Of a stretch of DNA of 29,829 nucleotides, positions 9,691 to 20,986 are shown one piece after another. Source of the DNA: Beroe ovata (taxonomy: Eukaryota > Ctenophora > Nuda > Beroida > Beroidae); contig CAMPET010000104.1 in assembly GCA_946803715.1 (NCBI GenBank), positions 110,701-140,529 of the forward strand. The letters are read 5' to 3'. Every line of letters starts with the position of its first letter. Within the stretch, counting starts at the first letter, position 1. The notes below the pieces were generated by a model. It did not search any database and was not told the DNA's origin. It worked only from the letters and a program-made list of their open reading frames with translations. Position numbers and translations under genes: made by a program.

Positions 9691-10843
9691 TCCGATTTGT
9701 CATCCAAATTTTCTGAAAAAGAGCAGCAAAGTGCAGCCCTGGTTCCTATCACGAAATTTCACTTTAACTACCCACGTAATTTTTAGGATCGCGCTCCAAT
9801 TATAGTACAGAAATATCACGCACCTCTCCCATCATGTACCAGAGTTTCTTCACGTACTGACTACGTGGCCATGCACTGGCATATGACTGGAATGTCCGTG
9901 TTAGCATAGTGTTGTTATAGTACCGGTATCAAGCATCATGCTCTGATTGGATGGATCTATAGATAGACGTATGACACATTCCACTGTGTGCTCATGGTGC
10001 TACTGTGGTATTTTCCTCTTCTCTATCATAAGTGTTGGTAGTGCCCTTGTAGTGCCGTAGTGGTTTATATTCAGGCCCATAGAGTAATTCTTACATGTTT
10101 CCCTATGTGCTTTGATCCCTGAATATGACGATGCTTTTGGAACTCGGTATCGGTACCTTGACGAAGATGGTAGGAATAACGTTTGATTTCTCCCTTGTAT
10201 ACACAGTCCTGAGTCCACAAATCACGTTTCACCGCGGAAAAGGCATCTATGATCTATCGTTTTAGACTGTGCTCTATCTTGAGTATTAAAGTAGTACTTA
10301 TGTGCATAAACATTCACATAAGTGATTGTGGACTCCTAAATGACACCAATTTTCCTCCGATTACCGTCCCCGGTGAGAGCCAACACATACCTACACACAA
10401 TCCTCTCTCCTCTTTTCTCATTCTACCCGTTGATATGTATATAATCGTTGCACGACAGCCAATATTCTACTGCGTCTGACAGCAAGCATATGTGTGTAGT
10501 AATCGCTTATCGTTCCATAGTATAACGGTAGATTTGTAGGTTGATTTTATTGAAATTTCCGTCTATATTATAGATGCCAGGATTTTATGAGCCACCTTTC
10601 TTCGTGTGTGTGTACTGTGTTTGACATACAACATACATGCTAATTGGTTTTCAATTAACTTTGTCACAAGGTGTAGCCAGGTGTGATGCGCGCCGCGCGC
10701 GCACTTTTAATTTGGAGTCAGACACTCCTTCAGTCACGTGTAGATTATGTGGGAGACTGGATTATGTCCGTGATACAAACTTTCGGTTTTGTACCTAATG
10801 TTGCATCCTTTTGATACAGTAAATCCTTTTAGTACAGTTCGTT

Positions 10844-10874
10844 TCATTGCTGTCATTGCTGTCATTGCTGTCAT
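10844..10874. repeat. 9-bp tandem repeat
   Basis: CATTGCTGT is repeated three times exactly, plus a partial fourth unit. Confidence 0.95.
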
Positions 10875-11496
10875 TTTAATTTTGTTTGTAGCTCGACGGG
10901 TGAGGGTTGAGGTGTCAAATCTTGCGGAGGGATATATTTACGATTCATGTCATTGACATTTGCTGTCATCAAAATTTAAAGTGCGATTTTCGACCCAATT
11001 CGAAATTCACAAACGGTTTCAAATAATCAGCTTTTCATCAATCCCGTAGGTCAATGAGGTTTAGTGAGAGCTATGTATAGTTGTATGTTGTTAGAGATGA
11101 TTGGGTAAAGTGACGTTTAAACGGCTCATTTTCATTCTAAAAATAGAACATCAGTTCTCTTGTTTTCTCTGAATGATCAATGATCACATTTTTGCATTGG
11201 ATATGCCGTTAAAGCTGTCAGGCATATTTTATATCACTACTTTTCAAGCAATTCTGAGATGAATCAATCGCGCGTATAGTTGTTGAGTCATAGCTCGGAT
11301 CAATTTCCGTCAATACTTCATCACCGTGAATCACGGTCCGTGATATAAAACTGCCGTTATCTTGCTCTATATAATATGTGTGTTGTTTCCGATCGCGTTA
11401 CCATGACAACTGCTGGTGACGTCACTACGCGCGGTCCTGCCGCCAGGAATCTACGTACGGAAAATATGCAAAATATACCATTATTCATCTTCCCAG

Positions 11497-11613
11497 ATGT
11501 CTGTTCTATGTGTTGTTTTTCCTATGTGATGTCTGTTCTATGATGTGATGTCTTTCCTATGTGATTTCTTTTCTTTGTGATGTCTTTTCTATATGATGTC
11601 TTTTCTCTGTGAT
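11497..11613. repeat. GATGTCTTTTCTATGT tandem repeat
   Basis: About five to six degenerate units of 16-20 bases (GTGATGTCTGTTCTAT, GTGATGTCTTTTCTAT and similar). Confidence 0.9.
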
Positions 11614-12179
11614 ATAATATATACGACGTGTGTAAATATCGGTCACAGCGACACGTCATATCCTACATTTTTCATTAATCACGTTTCTTGTATGGGATAT
11701 GCACGACGTCACTAAAAATTGTCAAATCGATATATAGTAAAACAATATGGATTCACTCCCAGATTGCTGAGTAACGTGGATTGATTGATCCGCATGTGCA
11801 AACTTTTTCCATGAAATTTGCAGCTGAAATATCAGCTGGAGATCGATCACATCCGTGAATTCATTGTTCTAAGAATTCATTGGTCGAATACTAGATATCC
11901 AGGCTGTGGTAGATTTGAGTGGAAAATCATTTTATTTGCTCCATTTCAATTTCACGGGAGTTGCCTCAGCTATTGCAATCATTAACAAGGTTTACACAAT
12001 AACGGGGATATATTGCCCGACCCTATATCAATAGATTACTTCAGTCTAGACCTATTATATTGGGTGCCCCCACCTTTATTGTTTTCTCTTGACCCAACCC
12101 CACTATGGAAATGGATATGTTAGTTTATTCCATTTTGATTCATTTTATTGAAATAATCTGTTCCAGTGAAGTTTGCGTA

Positions 12180-12215
12180 GGCTCTTATTCAGGCTCTTAT
12201 TCAGGCTCTTATTTC
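12180..12215. repeat. 12-bp tandem repeat
   Basis: GGCTCTTATTCA is repeated three times, the last copy with a changed end. Confidence 0.93.
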
Positions 12216-13115
12216 GCGTTCCCCGGAAATATAAATTTGTCAAGATTTGATTTAGTAAAACAATCAACTTTTTCCCCAATAATTGAACTACCCTACCCGC
12301 CCTTAATTCAATTTTGTCAAACTTTGTTTGGAGCCATGAACTCAATTTTTATAAGGAGTCACACAGCGTGACTCGAAGCTGATTGAGAGTTATCAAAAAC
12401 AGACCGAAGGGTGCAGCCATTCATCTGGGACCTATTTATAGATTCAAACCGGGACATAATATGGACTTGAGACTAGTGAGGGATTAAAATAGATTCTTAT
12501 TCATGAGGTGGCGTGTGATTCATAGAGGCAGTGACACTGAGAAAATTTCAAAGAAAGGCGGACGATTTTGTGATTCATTATTGTGTTTACTTAGGTAAGT
12601 GCTCCATCGAACAACTATGGGAATGTATGGAGGAGTAGTGATGAGTTGAAATTCCTTACTAAATACCTAGAATCATCCTTTAGGCTTACGACAATAGGCT
12701 CGATAGTTTGAGTTTTCTTTTTGGGTTCGATCCAGGATTGCGTCATCCTCATTAAATATATTATCTTTTGCATATTTCTGGTCGAAATCGTTCCTTTGCT
12801 TTCTTCAATCTGTCTCTTAGACTTACTTTCTCTTATTCTTGGTCTTTACCCCAATATTAACTCTCTTTCATTCTGAGACCCCGAAAAGAATATTCTTCGA
12901 ATAGGACATTCTCAGTCTTCTTCTTTTGTGGTCACCGGTTTCTGGTCTGTGTGCGATCTGAAACCTTTACGCCGGGTCCCAAACTATGTAGCAACCTTCA
13001 ATCTTCATTTCCTGACATATTCCCTGTCTGACAGGTGTGATACACTGACAGGTGACGGTCACATCTAGACGCAGTAACTGTAACCCAGCTGCACTCCCAC
13101 ATACATATTACATTA

Positions 13116-13121
13116 ACACAC

Positions 13122-13163
<42 letters not shown>

Positions 13164-13174
13164 TCACACACACT
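13116..13174. repeat. (CA)n microsatellite
   Basis: A CA run of about 55 bases with interruptions (CACG and TCACTCAC). Confidence 0.96.
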
Positions 13175-14269
13175 CTGAGAATATTTCAAACCTGCGGTTA
13201 CCCTAGCAACGCGAATATTTGTTTTGATACCTAACCTACTTGTAATATAAGTACTTAGAGTCAATCCATCTGGTCCATTTCAGTATTTTCATAGTCTCAA
13301 AGGTGCGGATTCTGTATACTTTTAATGTGGTGTTAGTATTTTGGTGTTTGAGTTGCCATGGCGACTGAGATTAATCTCAATTGAATATTCGAAATGTTAT
13401 GAATGGTTTTGATTTTCCCTAGCTGAATAGAATGGGTTCTGCGCAAGTCTTCCATAAAAACCGCCGTGGCTTTACAAAATATTGGCCATTCCCCGGTCCT
13501 TCAGAAAGTGTCCGATACTGATTTTACCCACGAGTTGTGTGTGTATGGATTGAGGACAAAGCAGTTCTTCAGTATGATTGGATGGCAAACCAAGTTCTTG
13601 TCTCTACCGTTATATCACAGTTTTTCCTGGCACTTTCCCAAATTATTATGACACTTGTTAACTGTCACTCGATATGGTTGATACCACTCTCCCAATTTTA
13701 ATCGGTTTATATTTGCACATGACTTCTTGACTTCCTTCAGATTTTTAGGTAAAAACTGCATTTTGCTGGTCCAAATTTTAACATACATCCCAATTAATCT
13801 GAGCATAGACTTCACAAGTTTGTTGATTATGCACCATGTTTGTTAGTATTTAACAGGATAATAATGATATTAAGGTTTAGGGCTGTGTGAATTATTGTTA
13901 AGGCTGATGATGCTATCGATAGGGAGAACTCTAGGATCAAATGTCACTTGCTAACTTTAGCACAATCTCAACGCATCATCGCTAGGTCATGCAGCATTTG
14001 TATTTAGGCTACATCGGCGGTTTTAATAGTTATATTTCTTATTGTGATGTTGATTAATAAGCTGCGTTTAGATTATGAAATTGGGCAGTTCTGCACTTCT
14101 GTTAAGCGTGTCGATTGTGTTCTGGGCGTATCTGTTTTGACTCACTTTTGACTTGATAGAAACTGAAGCAGTGCAATAGCTCTTCACTACAGTCATAACG
14201 CCTTACCCATGACAGAAAAACTAATGAAAGAAGAAATTTAAAATCGGAGGGATATCACCGATAGAAAAT

Positions 14270-14473
14270 TTCTTCTTTTCTTAAGTCGAATCTACAATAC
14301 TTGCAGCACATACGCGCGTGACGTGTGATCATCACGAAAACGTAATAGCGCGCAACGCGAAGTTTCCGTGTGCCAATTTATTGACACGAGATTGGTTTGA
14401 AACCCCATCGCGTTATTAATTCACTCCGGTGACACTATAACCTCATCACATGATCGCAGGAAGGCGCGAGAAA
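14270..14473 (+). promoter_or_regulatory. CpG-rich region with TGACGT box upstream of a first exon
   Basis: CpG-dense sequence (ACGCGCGTGACGTGTG and GCGCGCAACGCG) includes a TGACGT half-CRE and lies directly upstream of an ATG in a good Kozak-like context (AAAATGGCG). It fits a CpG-type promoter. No experimental support. Confidence 0.3.
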
Positions 14474-14564
14474 ATGGCGTCACCGATGGTGATGAGACGT
14501 CCCTCCACTACAGCTGCGAGCCCTATGACGGATCAGAACGGTGCATTTGGACGACTTCACCGAG
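14474..14564 (+). CDS. Likely first coding exon of an unknown gene
   Basis: ATGGCGTCACCG opens a 30-codon frame ending at a phase-1 donor (CGAG|GTAGAT). The translated N-terminus is basic and Ser/Thr/Pro-rich (MASPMVMRRPSTTAASP), then TDQNGAFGRLHR. Codon composition and GC content rise sharply compared with both flanks. I could not find the next exon. The 3' exons at 20987-23264 are on the same strand, but their first visible exon does not join in phase. The nearest downstream plus-strand gene (17173) has its own start. The gene may continue through a long intron or be cut by the assembly break at 17696. Confidence 0.45.
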
Positions 14565-14621
14565 GTAGATGCCCTCTAGGGGCATAAGTCCGTTTGCCAC
14601 TTTGGCCAGGCGTCGGTCTTA

Positions 14622-14690
14622 TGCAGGTCTAGACCGGCGTTAGACCGGCATTAGACCGACGTTAGAGTCGTTAGAGTCTAGACCACTTAT
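14622..14690. repeat. GTTAGACCGGC tandem repeat
   Basis: Four to five degenerate units of about 12 bases (TCTAGACCGGCG, TTAGACCGGCAT, TTAGACCGACGT, TTAGAGTCG). Confidence 0.88.
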
Positions 14691-15301
14691 AAGTTCTACA
14701 ATAATTGGGATAATTGCTGTATTTGACTACCTTTAGAGTATGAGGTTTGAAGCAAGATGATCTTTCTAAGTTACTAATCAATTTGGTAGGCTTTTTTCAT
14801 CGAAAACACATCTTTCATCATCTCCTTTTATAGATGCTTTTTATAAAAGTTTGATAACTCTCCAGGATTACAATCGAACGAGGAAGTTGATTGGAAGGAA
14901 CCCGGGGCAAAGCCCGTTCCTAATCCACCCCTCGTAAGACGGAATTCATTCCAGAGACAGCGACCATCACTTATGAATGTGAGTAATCGACGGGGTGTTA
15001 AAAGGTGTATTCTCCATTTCAAAGCCAATTCACTTTAATAAGTGCTTACCAACTGCCAAACCCCTTCTTCGAGCTCGCTCACCTGAAGGGCAGATTCGGG
15101 GAGCTTTGTGCGTTTTTGTAACGCGCAACAGGCTATGTCACTAGCCCAACGGTTCGCTGAGGTGTGGGGGAGCTGACAAAAATTTGGCGCTCCAATGTTA
15201 CTACAAAATCACCCAACAAAAGACTGAATCATCCTATGATCATCAGAAATGAGCTTCCTGCAGCTGTTCGCTTCAGTGTTACCACAGCATCGTTTACTTT
15301 C

Positions 15302-15395
15302 TATTTCGTGACAAAGATAGATGCTAGATAAACATGGCTTCTCTAAAATTCGTGTATTTCACTATTTCGTGACAAAGATAGATGATAGATAAACA
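15302..15395. repeat. 33-bp direct repeat pair
   Basis: A 33-base segment (TATTTCGTGACAAAGATAGA, then TG and TAGATAAACA) occurs at 15302-15334 and 15363-15395 with one mismatch. It lies in otherwise featureless DNA 3' of the minus-strand repeat protein. Confidence 0.9.
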
Positions 15396-15538
15396 AGGGA
15401 AAGACGTACTTTCAAAGTTGGAAATAAGATGATAATAATTGAAACTATTGGGCTCTAAAATTTCATACTAAGGCAATCAGAGAGCAAAACTTCAGCTACG
15501 GCATGTCCCTTGTTTAAACGAAAGAGAGTCTTCTGCAT

Positions 15539-16522
15539 TTACATGTTCCACTCAGTGCAATGTGCCCTGAAGTTGATGATTCCGTAACCGTTCTGTTCCC
15601 GAACTTCCATCCCTGTAATGACGTATCCTGTTGGACAGGAGTAAGCTCGGTTCCACGAACCATGCCCTGTACCAGTCGAGCTTGTCCAGTGGTCGTCATT
15701 AGTGCACTTCATGTTGCTGTCCACTATACCGTAGCCGCTTTTCTCCCGTCCCTGAACCACACTGAACCCGTAGTTGGTCAGCGATGAGCAGGTTTTCTTT
15801 GTCATTCTGTCTCCATTACCGTTCTTTGTGAAGGCGATCTCCTGTCCAAATCCACAGTCGATAAAGAGCTCCACTAGGCCGTATCGGTACTGCCGCTTCC
15901 ATTGCATACTCTCCACGGCGTGATTGCGAGGGCACAATCGCTGTATCACAGATCCCCGACCATTGCCATTGGACCAGGACGTCCATGTGCTTTGTCTCTC
16001 CGATGGTGGTGGTGTTGGTGGAATACGTTTTGGAGCGAGCACTGTGCATCGTGTCCTCAAGTTGATCAGTCCATATCCATTCTGGTTTCGCACCTCCATC
16101 CCTGTGATTACAGCTCCTTCTGGGCAGTGCAGTTCACGGTTATACCCTCCCCTGTAGTTGTTGTTGGAAACCAGCCAGGATGAGTCACCTGCATCATAAC
16201 AAAGCATCTCTGTATTGATGAGTCCATAGCCATTTTGTTCCCGGCTTTGAATAGCTCCGAATCCGTTGTATTTACCAGTTTCTGAGCACTCTAATTTTGT
16301 GTTATCTCCCCCACGACCATTCTCGGTAAACTTTGTAGTATAATCTCCGCAAGACATAGCTAGATCTATCAATCCGTAACCGTTTTGTTCTCTCCATGTC
16401 ACGGCCGTCACGGCACTTTCCTCGGGACAGATGTGTCGGATGGGTGATCCTCTCTGGTTACTATTAGACCNTACCCATTGGAACCGGCAACAGGACGTTA
16501 CTTTAGAACGACAGCTAAACAT
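15539..16522 (-). CDS. Protein of two three-repeat units, probably extracellular
   Basis: A 327-residue frame on the minus strand contains six ~47-residue repeats arranged A-B-C-A-B-C, with a proline-rich linker (RIPPTPPPSER) between the two sets. A and C repeats follow W..SN.N.RG......CP....V..M...QNGYGLIN....C. B repeats carry FTENGRGG or FTKNGNGD and a shorter Cys pattern. Conserved Trp, Cys and NGYG(L/I)(I/V) make a three-fold beta fold likely. The CP.G...G...N...C spacing resembles VMO-I beta-prism or dermatopontin-type repeats, but identity is unproven. Paired Cys suggest an extracellular protein. No signal peptide follows the ATG, so an upstream exon may exist: a minus-strand donor lies at about 16791 and an acceptor CACAG just before the ATG. 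The N at 16471 falls inside one codon of repeat 1 and the frame continues, so it looks like an ambiguous base. Confidence 0.8.
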   Translation of the reverse strand: MFSCRSKVTSCCRFQWVXSNSNQRGSPIRHICPEESAVTAVTWREQNGYGLIDLAMSCGDYTTKFTENGRGGDNTKLECSETGKYNGFGAIQSREQNGYGLINTEMLCYDAGDSSWLVSNNNYRGGYNRELHCPEGAVITGMEVRNQNGYGLINLRTRCTVLAPKRIPPTPPPSERQSTWTSWSNGNGRGSVIQRLCPRNHAVESMQWKRQYRYGLVELFIDCGFGQEIAFTKNGNGDRMTKKTCSSLTNYGFSVVQGREKSGYGIVDSNMKCTNDDHWTSSTGTGHGSWNRAYSCPTGYVITGMEVREQNGYGIINFRAHCTEWNM

Positions 16523-17172
16523 GAGCTGTGATCAAAATCCAACGCACTTATTTGAACCAATGATTTTATGAAGGAGCACTTGATCACTTTTCAACCATTT
16601 CTTCGAATAAGCACAGAAAATGGTGCTTGCCCGGTTGTCCGACTTTCTTTAATCGTTTCAATTTGTGCAGCGTATTGTTTTTGAAAATAACATCGTATTT
16701 TACCATGAGTCGAAAAGAATAACTGCAGAGCAGAAGCAACAACTGTCAACTAAAAAGAAATTTTACCGTTGCTCGAATCAGAACTTACCTGCATTCATCC
16801 CATCAACGAAAACGTAAACGTTATCAAAGCACCACCATTACCAAAAATGAGCTCCCACTTCACTATTACAATAGTAGCACGTATCCATGGCAACGCGCAC
16901 TTTAACTTCAAAATCAGCACGTGCATTTAGTGACGGACATAAATAAATACAAACAAACAACCAAATTATAATATAGATGATACAAAGTCAATTGAATCAA
17001 ACCCAGGCACTTGTTTAACATTGTTGGTGAATCATCTGTTCACCACTTCACCACTGTCTTCTCATGAACATGTTATTGACTATTTGAATAACCTTCCCAG
17101 TGGATTCATTCTTTATGATATCAAATTAGAAAATATGGAGGTATAGTCTTGACTGAATGATGTCTTAATGAA
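16523..17172. other. Intergenic, possible shared 5' region
   Basis: Lies between divergent gene starts (minus at 16522, plus at 17173). On the minus strand a consensus donor (GCAG|GTAAGT) at about 16791 could end a non-coding first exon of the repeat-protein gene. Nothing else is recognised. Confidence 0.35.
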
Positions 17173-17631
17173 ATGGAGGAACAAGTTGACCAAGAGTCCC
17201 TTGTTATTCAGCTCAGAAATGCCTTTCTACAACAAAATCTTGGTACGTTTTTTTGTTTATCTAGATTTTATGTAATCCAAGGACTCAGATCATTCTCTTG
17301 ACTGAAATTTTTCAGAACCCTTTGACAGTAGAGACATTTCAAAAATTAGAAATGAGGACAGAGCTGTTCTTGCTTACCTGCTGAACAGCCATTATAATCT
17401 TGAAAAAGCATACAATATGATGGTAAGCTTTACTGTATATTTATGCTATATATTGTTTTCATATCATGATCTCCTATCACCACACCATTTCAACCAACCC
17501 TCAGACTGAGAGTTTGAAATGGAGAAAAAGCTTTGGTGTTAATGATTTATCTAAGGATTCATTCAATGAAGAATTATTGAATGACCCATATCTGTATTTC
17601 AAAGGGTATGGCAAAAATGGGATGCCGTTAC
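17173..17631 (+). CDS. MOSPD2: MOSPD2-like protein, CRAL-TRIO N-terminal part, cut off
   Basis: MOSPD2 is an ER-anchored contact-site protein with a CRAL-TRIO lipid-binding domain, an MSP domain that binds FFAT motifs and a C-terminal anchor. Three exons, 17173-17242, 17316-17422 and 17505-17631, have matching phases (1, 0, 1) and give the first ~101 residues. They match the family N-terminus by position: an acidic helical start, the DSRDIS..R...DRAVLAYLL block, then LKWRK..GVNDLS and YFKGYGKNGMPL leading into the CRAL-TRIO core. The last donor (C|GTAAG) is good, but the rest of the gene is absent. An N lies 65 bases further on, and beyond it is an unrelated minus-strand gene. Another CRAL-TRIO protein is possible, but the SLKWRK-GVNDL arrangement favours MOSPD2. 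Confidence 0.75.
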
Positions 17632-17645
17632 GTAAGTTTTTGTTG

Positions 17646-18182
17646 TTATAATTTCATATTTTTAAGGATCCTGATTGGAAAATCATAATTTGCTTNTGCC
17701 CACTGCGTGTCCATGATGAGGCCAGGCTTGGCTGGATCCACTGACTTCTCCAACACGTCGATCTTATGTCTGGCATCTGCATTCCTGATCTTGTTGATGT
17801 ATTCGTTGTACTTCTGTTCAAAGAACCCAAGCTCCACCTCATCGTATATCTTGTCCACGGTTTCCTCGATATCCTCAAGGAATCCAACAATCTCATTGAG
17901 TTTAGCCATGATTTCTGCACTTGAAGGCTCCCCGGCAGAACAGTCAATGTTATCAGACACTGACTGGCAAGTGGCTGCAGTGGCTGCCCCTGCGATAGCC
18001 ACCGCACAGCCGATACCGAGTGTGGCAGCGCAGGTGATGCCACCCACACCACCCGCAATAGCACCTGCAGCTGCACACGAGGCGGAGACTGCAGAGGTGG
18101 CTACTTCACATGAGCTGGATGTGGGTCGTACCACCATGGAGCCAAGCACTGCAAACCAGATGAGATATCCAGATCTAGTCAT
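17646..18182 (-). CDS. Secreted Cys/Gly/Ala-rich protein, 3' end uncertain
   Basis: The minus-strand frame starts at 18182 with a likely signal peptide (residues 1 to about 24, LIWFAVLGSMVV core). A Gly/Ala-rich hydrophobic region with six cysteines (about positions 25, 36, 51, 59, 72, 81) follows; it contains GAIAGGVGG and AVAIAGAATAA and could insert in or lie along a membrane. Residues ~88-165 form a charged, probably helical segment (LNEIVGFLEDIEETVDKIYDE and KYNEYINKIRNADA). The frame crosses the N at 17696 and stops at 17646. If that N is a contig join, the last 15 or so residues are not real. A possible 5' UTR acceptor (TGTAG) lies just upstream of the ATG. No family is recognised and I assign no function. 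Confidence 0.6.
   Translation of the reverse strand: MTRSGYLIWFAVLGSMVVRPTSSSCEVATSAVSASCAAAGAIAGGVGGITCAATLGIGCAVAIAGAATAATCQSVSDNIDCSAGEPSSAEIMAKLNEIVGFLEDIEETVDKIYDEVELGFFEQKYNEYINKIRNADARHKIDVLEKSVDPAKPGLIMDTQWAXANYDFPIRILKNMKL
17696..17696. other. N, likely assembly join
   Basis: The ambiguous base lies where a plus-strand gene loses all its remaining exons and a minus-strand gene would lose its 3' end. That is what a scaffold join between unrelated contigs would produce. Confidence 0.45.
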
Positions 18183-18744
18183 GGTCTCGTCCTACAGGAT
18201 TAGCAATCGTGTTAGTATTGGGTTAGACGTTCTAAAAATATAACAGAGATAACAAATACAACGAAAAAGATTCGTACCGGACGGGGACCTCAAAAAACTT
18301 CGGTTTACTGAGTGATCATTTAGAATTTTCCCCTTTTAGAAGGACACATGAAATGGTGTCCCTTTAGCTATCCTTAATTCGACAATATTTTCCACAATGT
18401 TCTTATTAGTATTAGGGTAAATTGCATCGAACTCACAGAGTGTCATGGGGTAAATGGGAAACAAGCGCATTGTGTAAAATTCAAGCAACACCAAAGCCAA
18501 AACACATCGGATTATGTCGGATTATAGTTATAGCACGTCCAACTGGGTGCCACGTGTAAAGTTTCTGGATTAGCGTGGACAAGCACACTGGCGTCGATGC
18601 ACCACAACAATGCTTGAATTGATGAAATCTCACTTCCACACGGAGATACGTGGACACTCGTGTTTCCTGTAATGTATCGCATCTCAACAATTTAATGAGA
18701 TCATGACCATGCACTGAATAGGGAAGAAACTCAGAAAAGTATGG

Positions 18745-18850
18745 GATTGACCGGGGATTGGCCGGGGCTTGAACCCAGATCTCAACAGTAACATGAAAAC
18801 TCTGCTGGAGACGTCATGAGTTGCTGTAGAGAGCAACAATCCTCACTTGA
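18745..18850 (-). mobile_element. Possible tRNA-derived SINE fragment (B-box only)
   Basis: The reverse complement of 18765-18775 is GGTTCAAGCCC, a perfect RNA polymerase III B-box, followed by CCGGCC-type sequence. No convincing A-box was found at the right distance, so this may be a decayed SINE or chance. Confidence 0.3.
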
Positions 18851-19372
18851 TACGCACAAAACACGTATTTCAGGCAGCACCTACCATTTGACGTTGTGAG
18901 GACGTGTCGCCAGGGCTTTATGACGCCATTATTGAGAACATCACGGTGTAGAATAGGGAGATGGATAAGGAAATTGAAACACGGCGCAAATTATTTAAAA
19001 CGGCAATAGCACACTTATGTTAGGTGTTTCATTTGTTTTGGCAAATATCTAACACGCAAAACAGAAACAACAACATGGCAGCTAGATAGAAATCCGCACA
19101 TAAAATTCTTGTAACGCGCGCACAAATCTGCACGTGCGAATTCCCTTCCAATTAAGAGTGGCCTGCAACCCTGGAGGGCGTGATATGGCCTCACCCATTT
19201 TTATGGTTTTGCGTAAAAATCCGTATTTTTGCTGAATCTTTGAATTGAAAAGGAGGGCAGAGCCTGGAGAGGCTTCGGAAATGTATTTTGAAGTTATTCC
19301 ATCGTATTTAAAAGCATTGGAAGGCCACGCCCACTCATGCAATGAGAGTGTTCGAAATTGTAGTCATGATAT

Positions 19373-19446
19373 CGGCGAAGTGGCTCGGTTGGTTGAGTGT
19401 CATGCTACTGCTCTGAAGCGCGAGGTACTGCATCAAATCCGGGCTA
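19373..19446 (+). mobile_element. tRNA-related SINE-like segment
   Basis: TGGCTCGGTTGG at 19381-19392 matches the Pol III A-box with one mismatch. GCATCAAATCC at 19430-19440 matches the B-box with two. The spacing and the ACTGCTCTGAAGCGCGAGGT middle resemble a tRNA anticodon-to-T-arm region. No full cloverleaf folds cleanly, so a tRNA-derived SINE head is more likely than a functional tRNA. Confidence 0.42.
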
Positions 19447-20986
19447 TGCAACTTTTTTTTCGAAAGTCGTCAATTAATTTCAGAAACTACTTAACACAAC
19501 CCCGAGTCCCTGGGACGGGTATTCTGCTAGTGAGCATTATTTTGGTATCAAAATGGTATTGCGCTTTCTCGAGATGAACAAATTGTTCTTATTTTACAAA
19601 CTGGTTTCTTTTACCGCTTATTCTACCTGTGAAATATCACGAAAATAGACCAGCAGAATATGTTAATTGAGCTATTAATAGCACAGGATACCATCATTAG
19701 TAATTGTACCGCAAAGTAATATTATATGGTACTGTATCCCATATCTATCTGGAACAAGGATATAGGGACTCGAATCTGCAACTTATGACGTAAAATAGGA
19801 GTTTTTTCCTCTCTTCGTGGCATTATCATTCGCCCATCCTTCCTTCTTCGTATCAAAATCCCGTATATATTTACATAGATATAGCTTAAGTTAGTATAGT
19901 ATCTCTCTCATGACTCTTATACGTATAGCTACTTTGATCGGTGAAATAGTCAATGGTAAATTAGAGTTACCAATTGGCTGCTCAAAGTATTGAGATGTTA
20001 TCCATTGCAGTGTCTGTTACTATCAATCTGTACTTGTCACAACGATCAAATTGGTAGTTTTGATCGAGCTAGCTCATATTTGTGATTTAAATCTTCTCTT
20101 ATAAATCACAAACAATTGCCGAAATTTCTCCCTTTTAACCTTCATTAATAATTTCCTCATGTGGTTTTTGATAGTGTATTTCAGTCTGTCACTTGATCAT
20201 GTCTTCTCCATTCCTACCCTTGATATTTACATCAAATCTGGTTGCAGTTCTGTGAAATTGAGGGATGTGTGTCCAACATCCACCATCACGGAAGTTACAA
20301 AGTTATGAGTTATCCCATATCTCGGAGTTTAGAGCGGTAATCTGCGATGAGCTTGGTGGCTCGTAACAAAATTATCTTGATCCCGTTAATAACCAGAATA
20401 GCTACAAAATTATCGTGATAAAATCAGATCCCCCCTCAAAAATTATCCGTACCCCCCCTAATCGTCTATCTATGGCAACAAAATGGCAGCTATAAATTTG
20501 TAACAAAACACTTCATGCCAATGCTAGCTGATACGTTATGTGAAAAGTTACAGTAACCAAATCTCATTAACCCTGCGCGGGAGGTCAGAGGAAAATTATA
20601 TTTCTATTGTTACATTTCTACCTATTCTATATTTCTGTTAAAGGACGGTTTCTGACTGTTTTTTGAAGTCTGTTCATTAGCTTGTCAATATCGTCACATT
20701 GCTTCATGATAACAGTAAGTTAGCAGTTTGAACGAATATTCATTATATTTTGTAAAAAGGTAAGACGTTATCTTTATTGAGTAACGTATCATGGGTATGC
20801 AACTCTCGCTTACTTTCCACTCTGAAGTTGACAGTGTGAGTTGTTTTTCAGTAATAATTGGGCAAGGGCGATAATGTAACAAAGTCATAATAACTGTAAT
20901 TAAACTGGTGATAACCGCCTAATTGACGCAAATAACCCGGAATTTTTCCTTCGTTTCAAACTTATGGACGTTCCTCTCCTCCGCAG

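Larger units (their letters stand above)
9691..14269. other. Gene-poor region with short repeats
   Basis: I found no exon that I can support here. Open frames near 10249-10479, 12105-12371 and 13466-13651 lack protein-like composition or splice context. Small tandem repeats are listed separately. Isolated CG alternations (about 10689-10701) and a CACGTG at about 10735 occur. Confidence 0.45.
18183..20986. other. Gene-poor region with repeat fragments
   Basis: No supportable exon. Open frames at 18481-18714 and 19245-19577 coincide with repeat-like sequence. 18240-18300 may hold a minus-strand non-coding first exon of the secreted protein (donor at about 18275). SINE-like pieces are listed separately. 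Confidence 0.4.

Noticed and set aside
16471-16471. N read as an assembly gap
   Set aside because: The repeat frame and repeat consensus continue across it, and one base restores the codon, so it looks like a simple ambiguous base.
19373-19446. Functional tRNA gene
   Set aside because: A- and B-box-like motifs are present, but the acceptor and anticodon stems do not pair convincingly.
19245-19577. 110-residue open frame
   Set aside because: Overlaps the Pol III box sequence of a SINE-like element and has no splice or start support.
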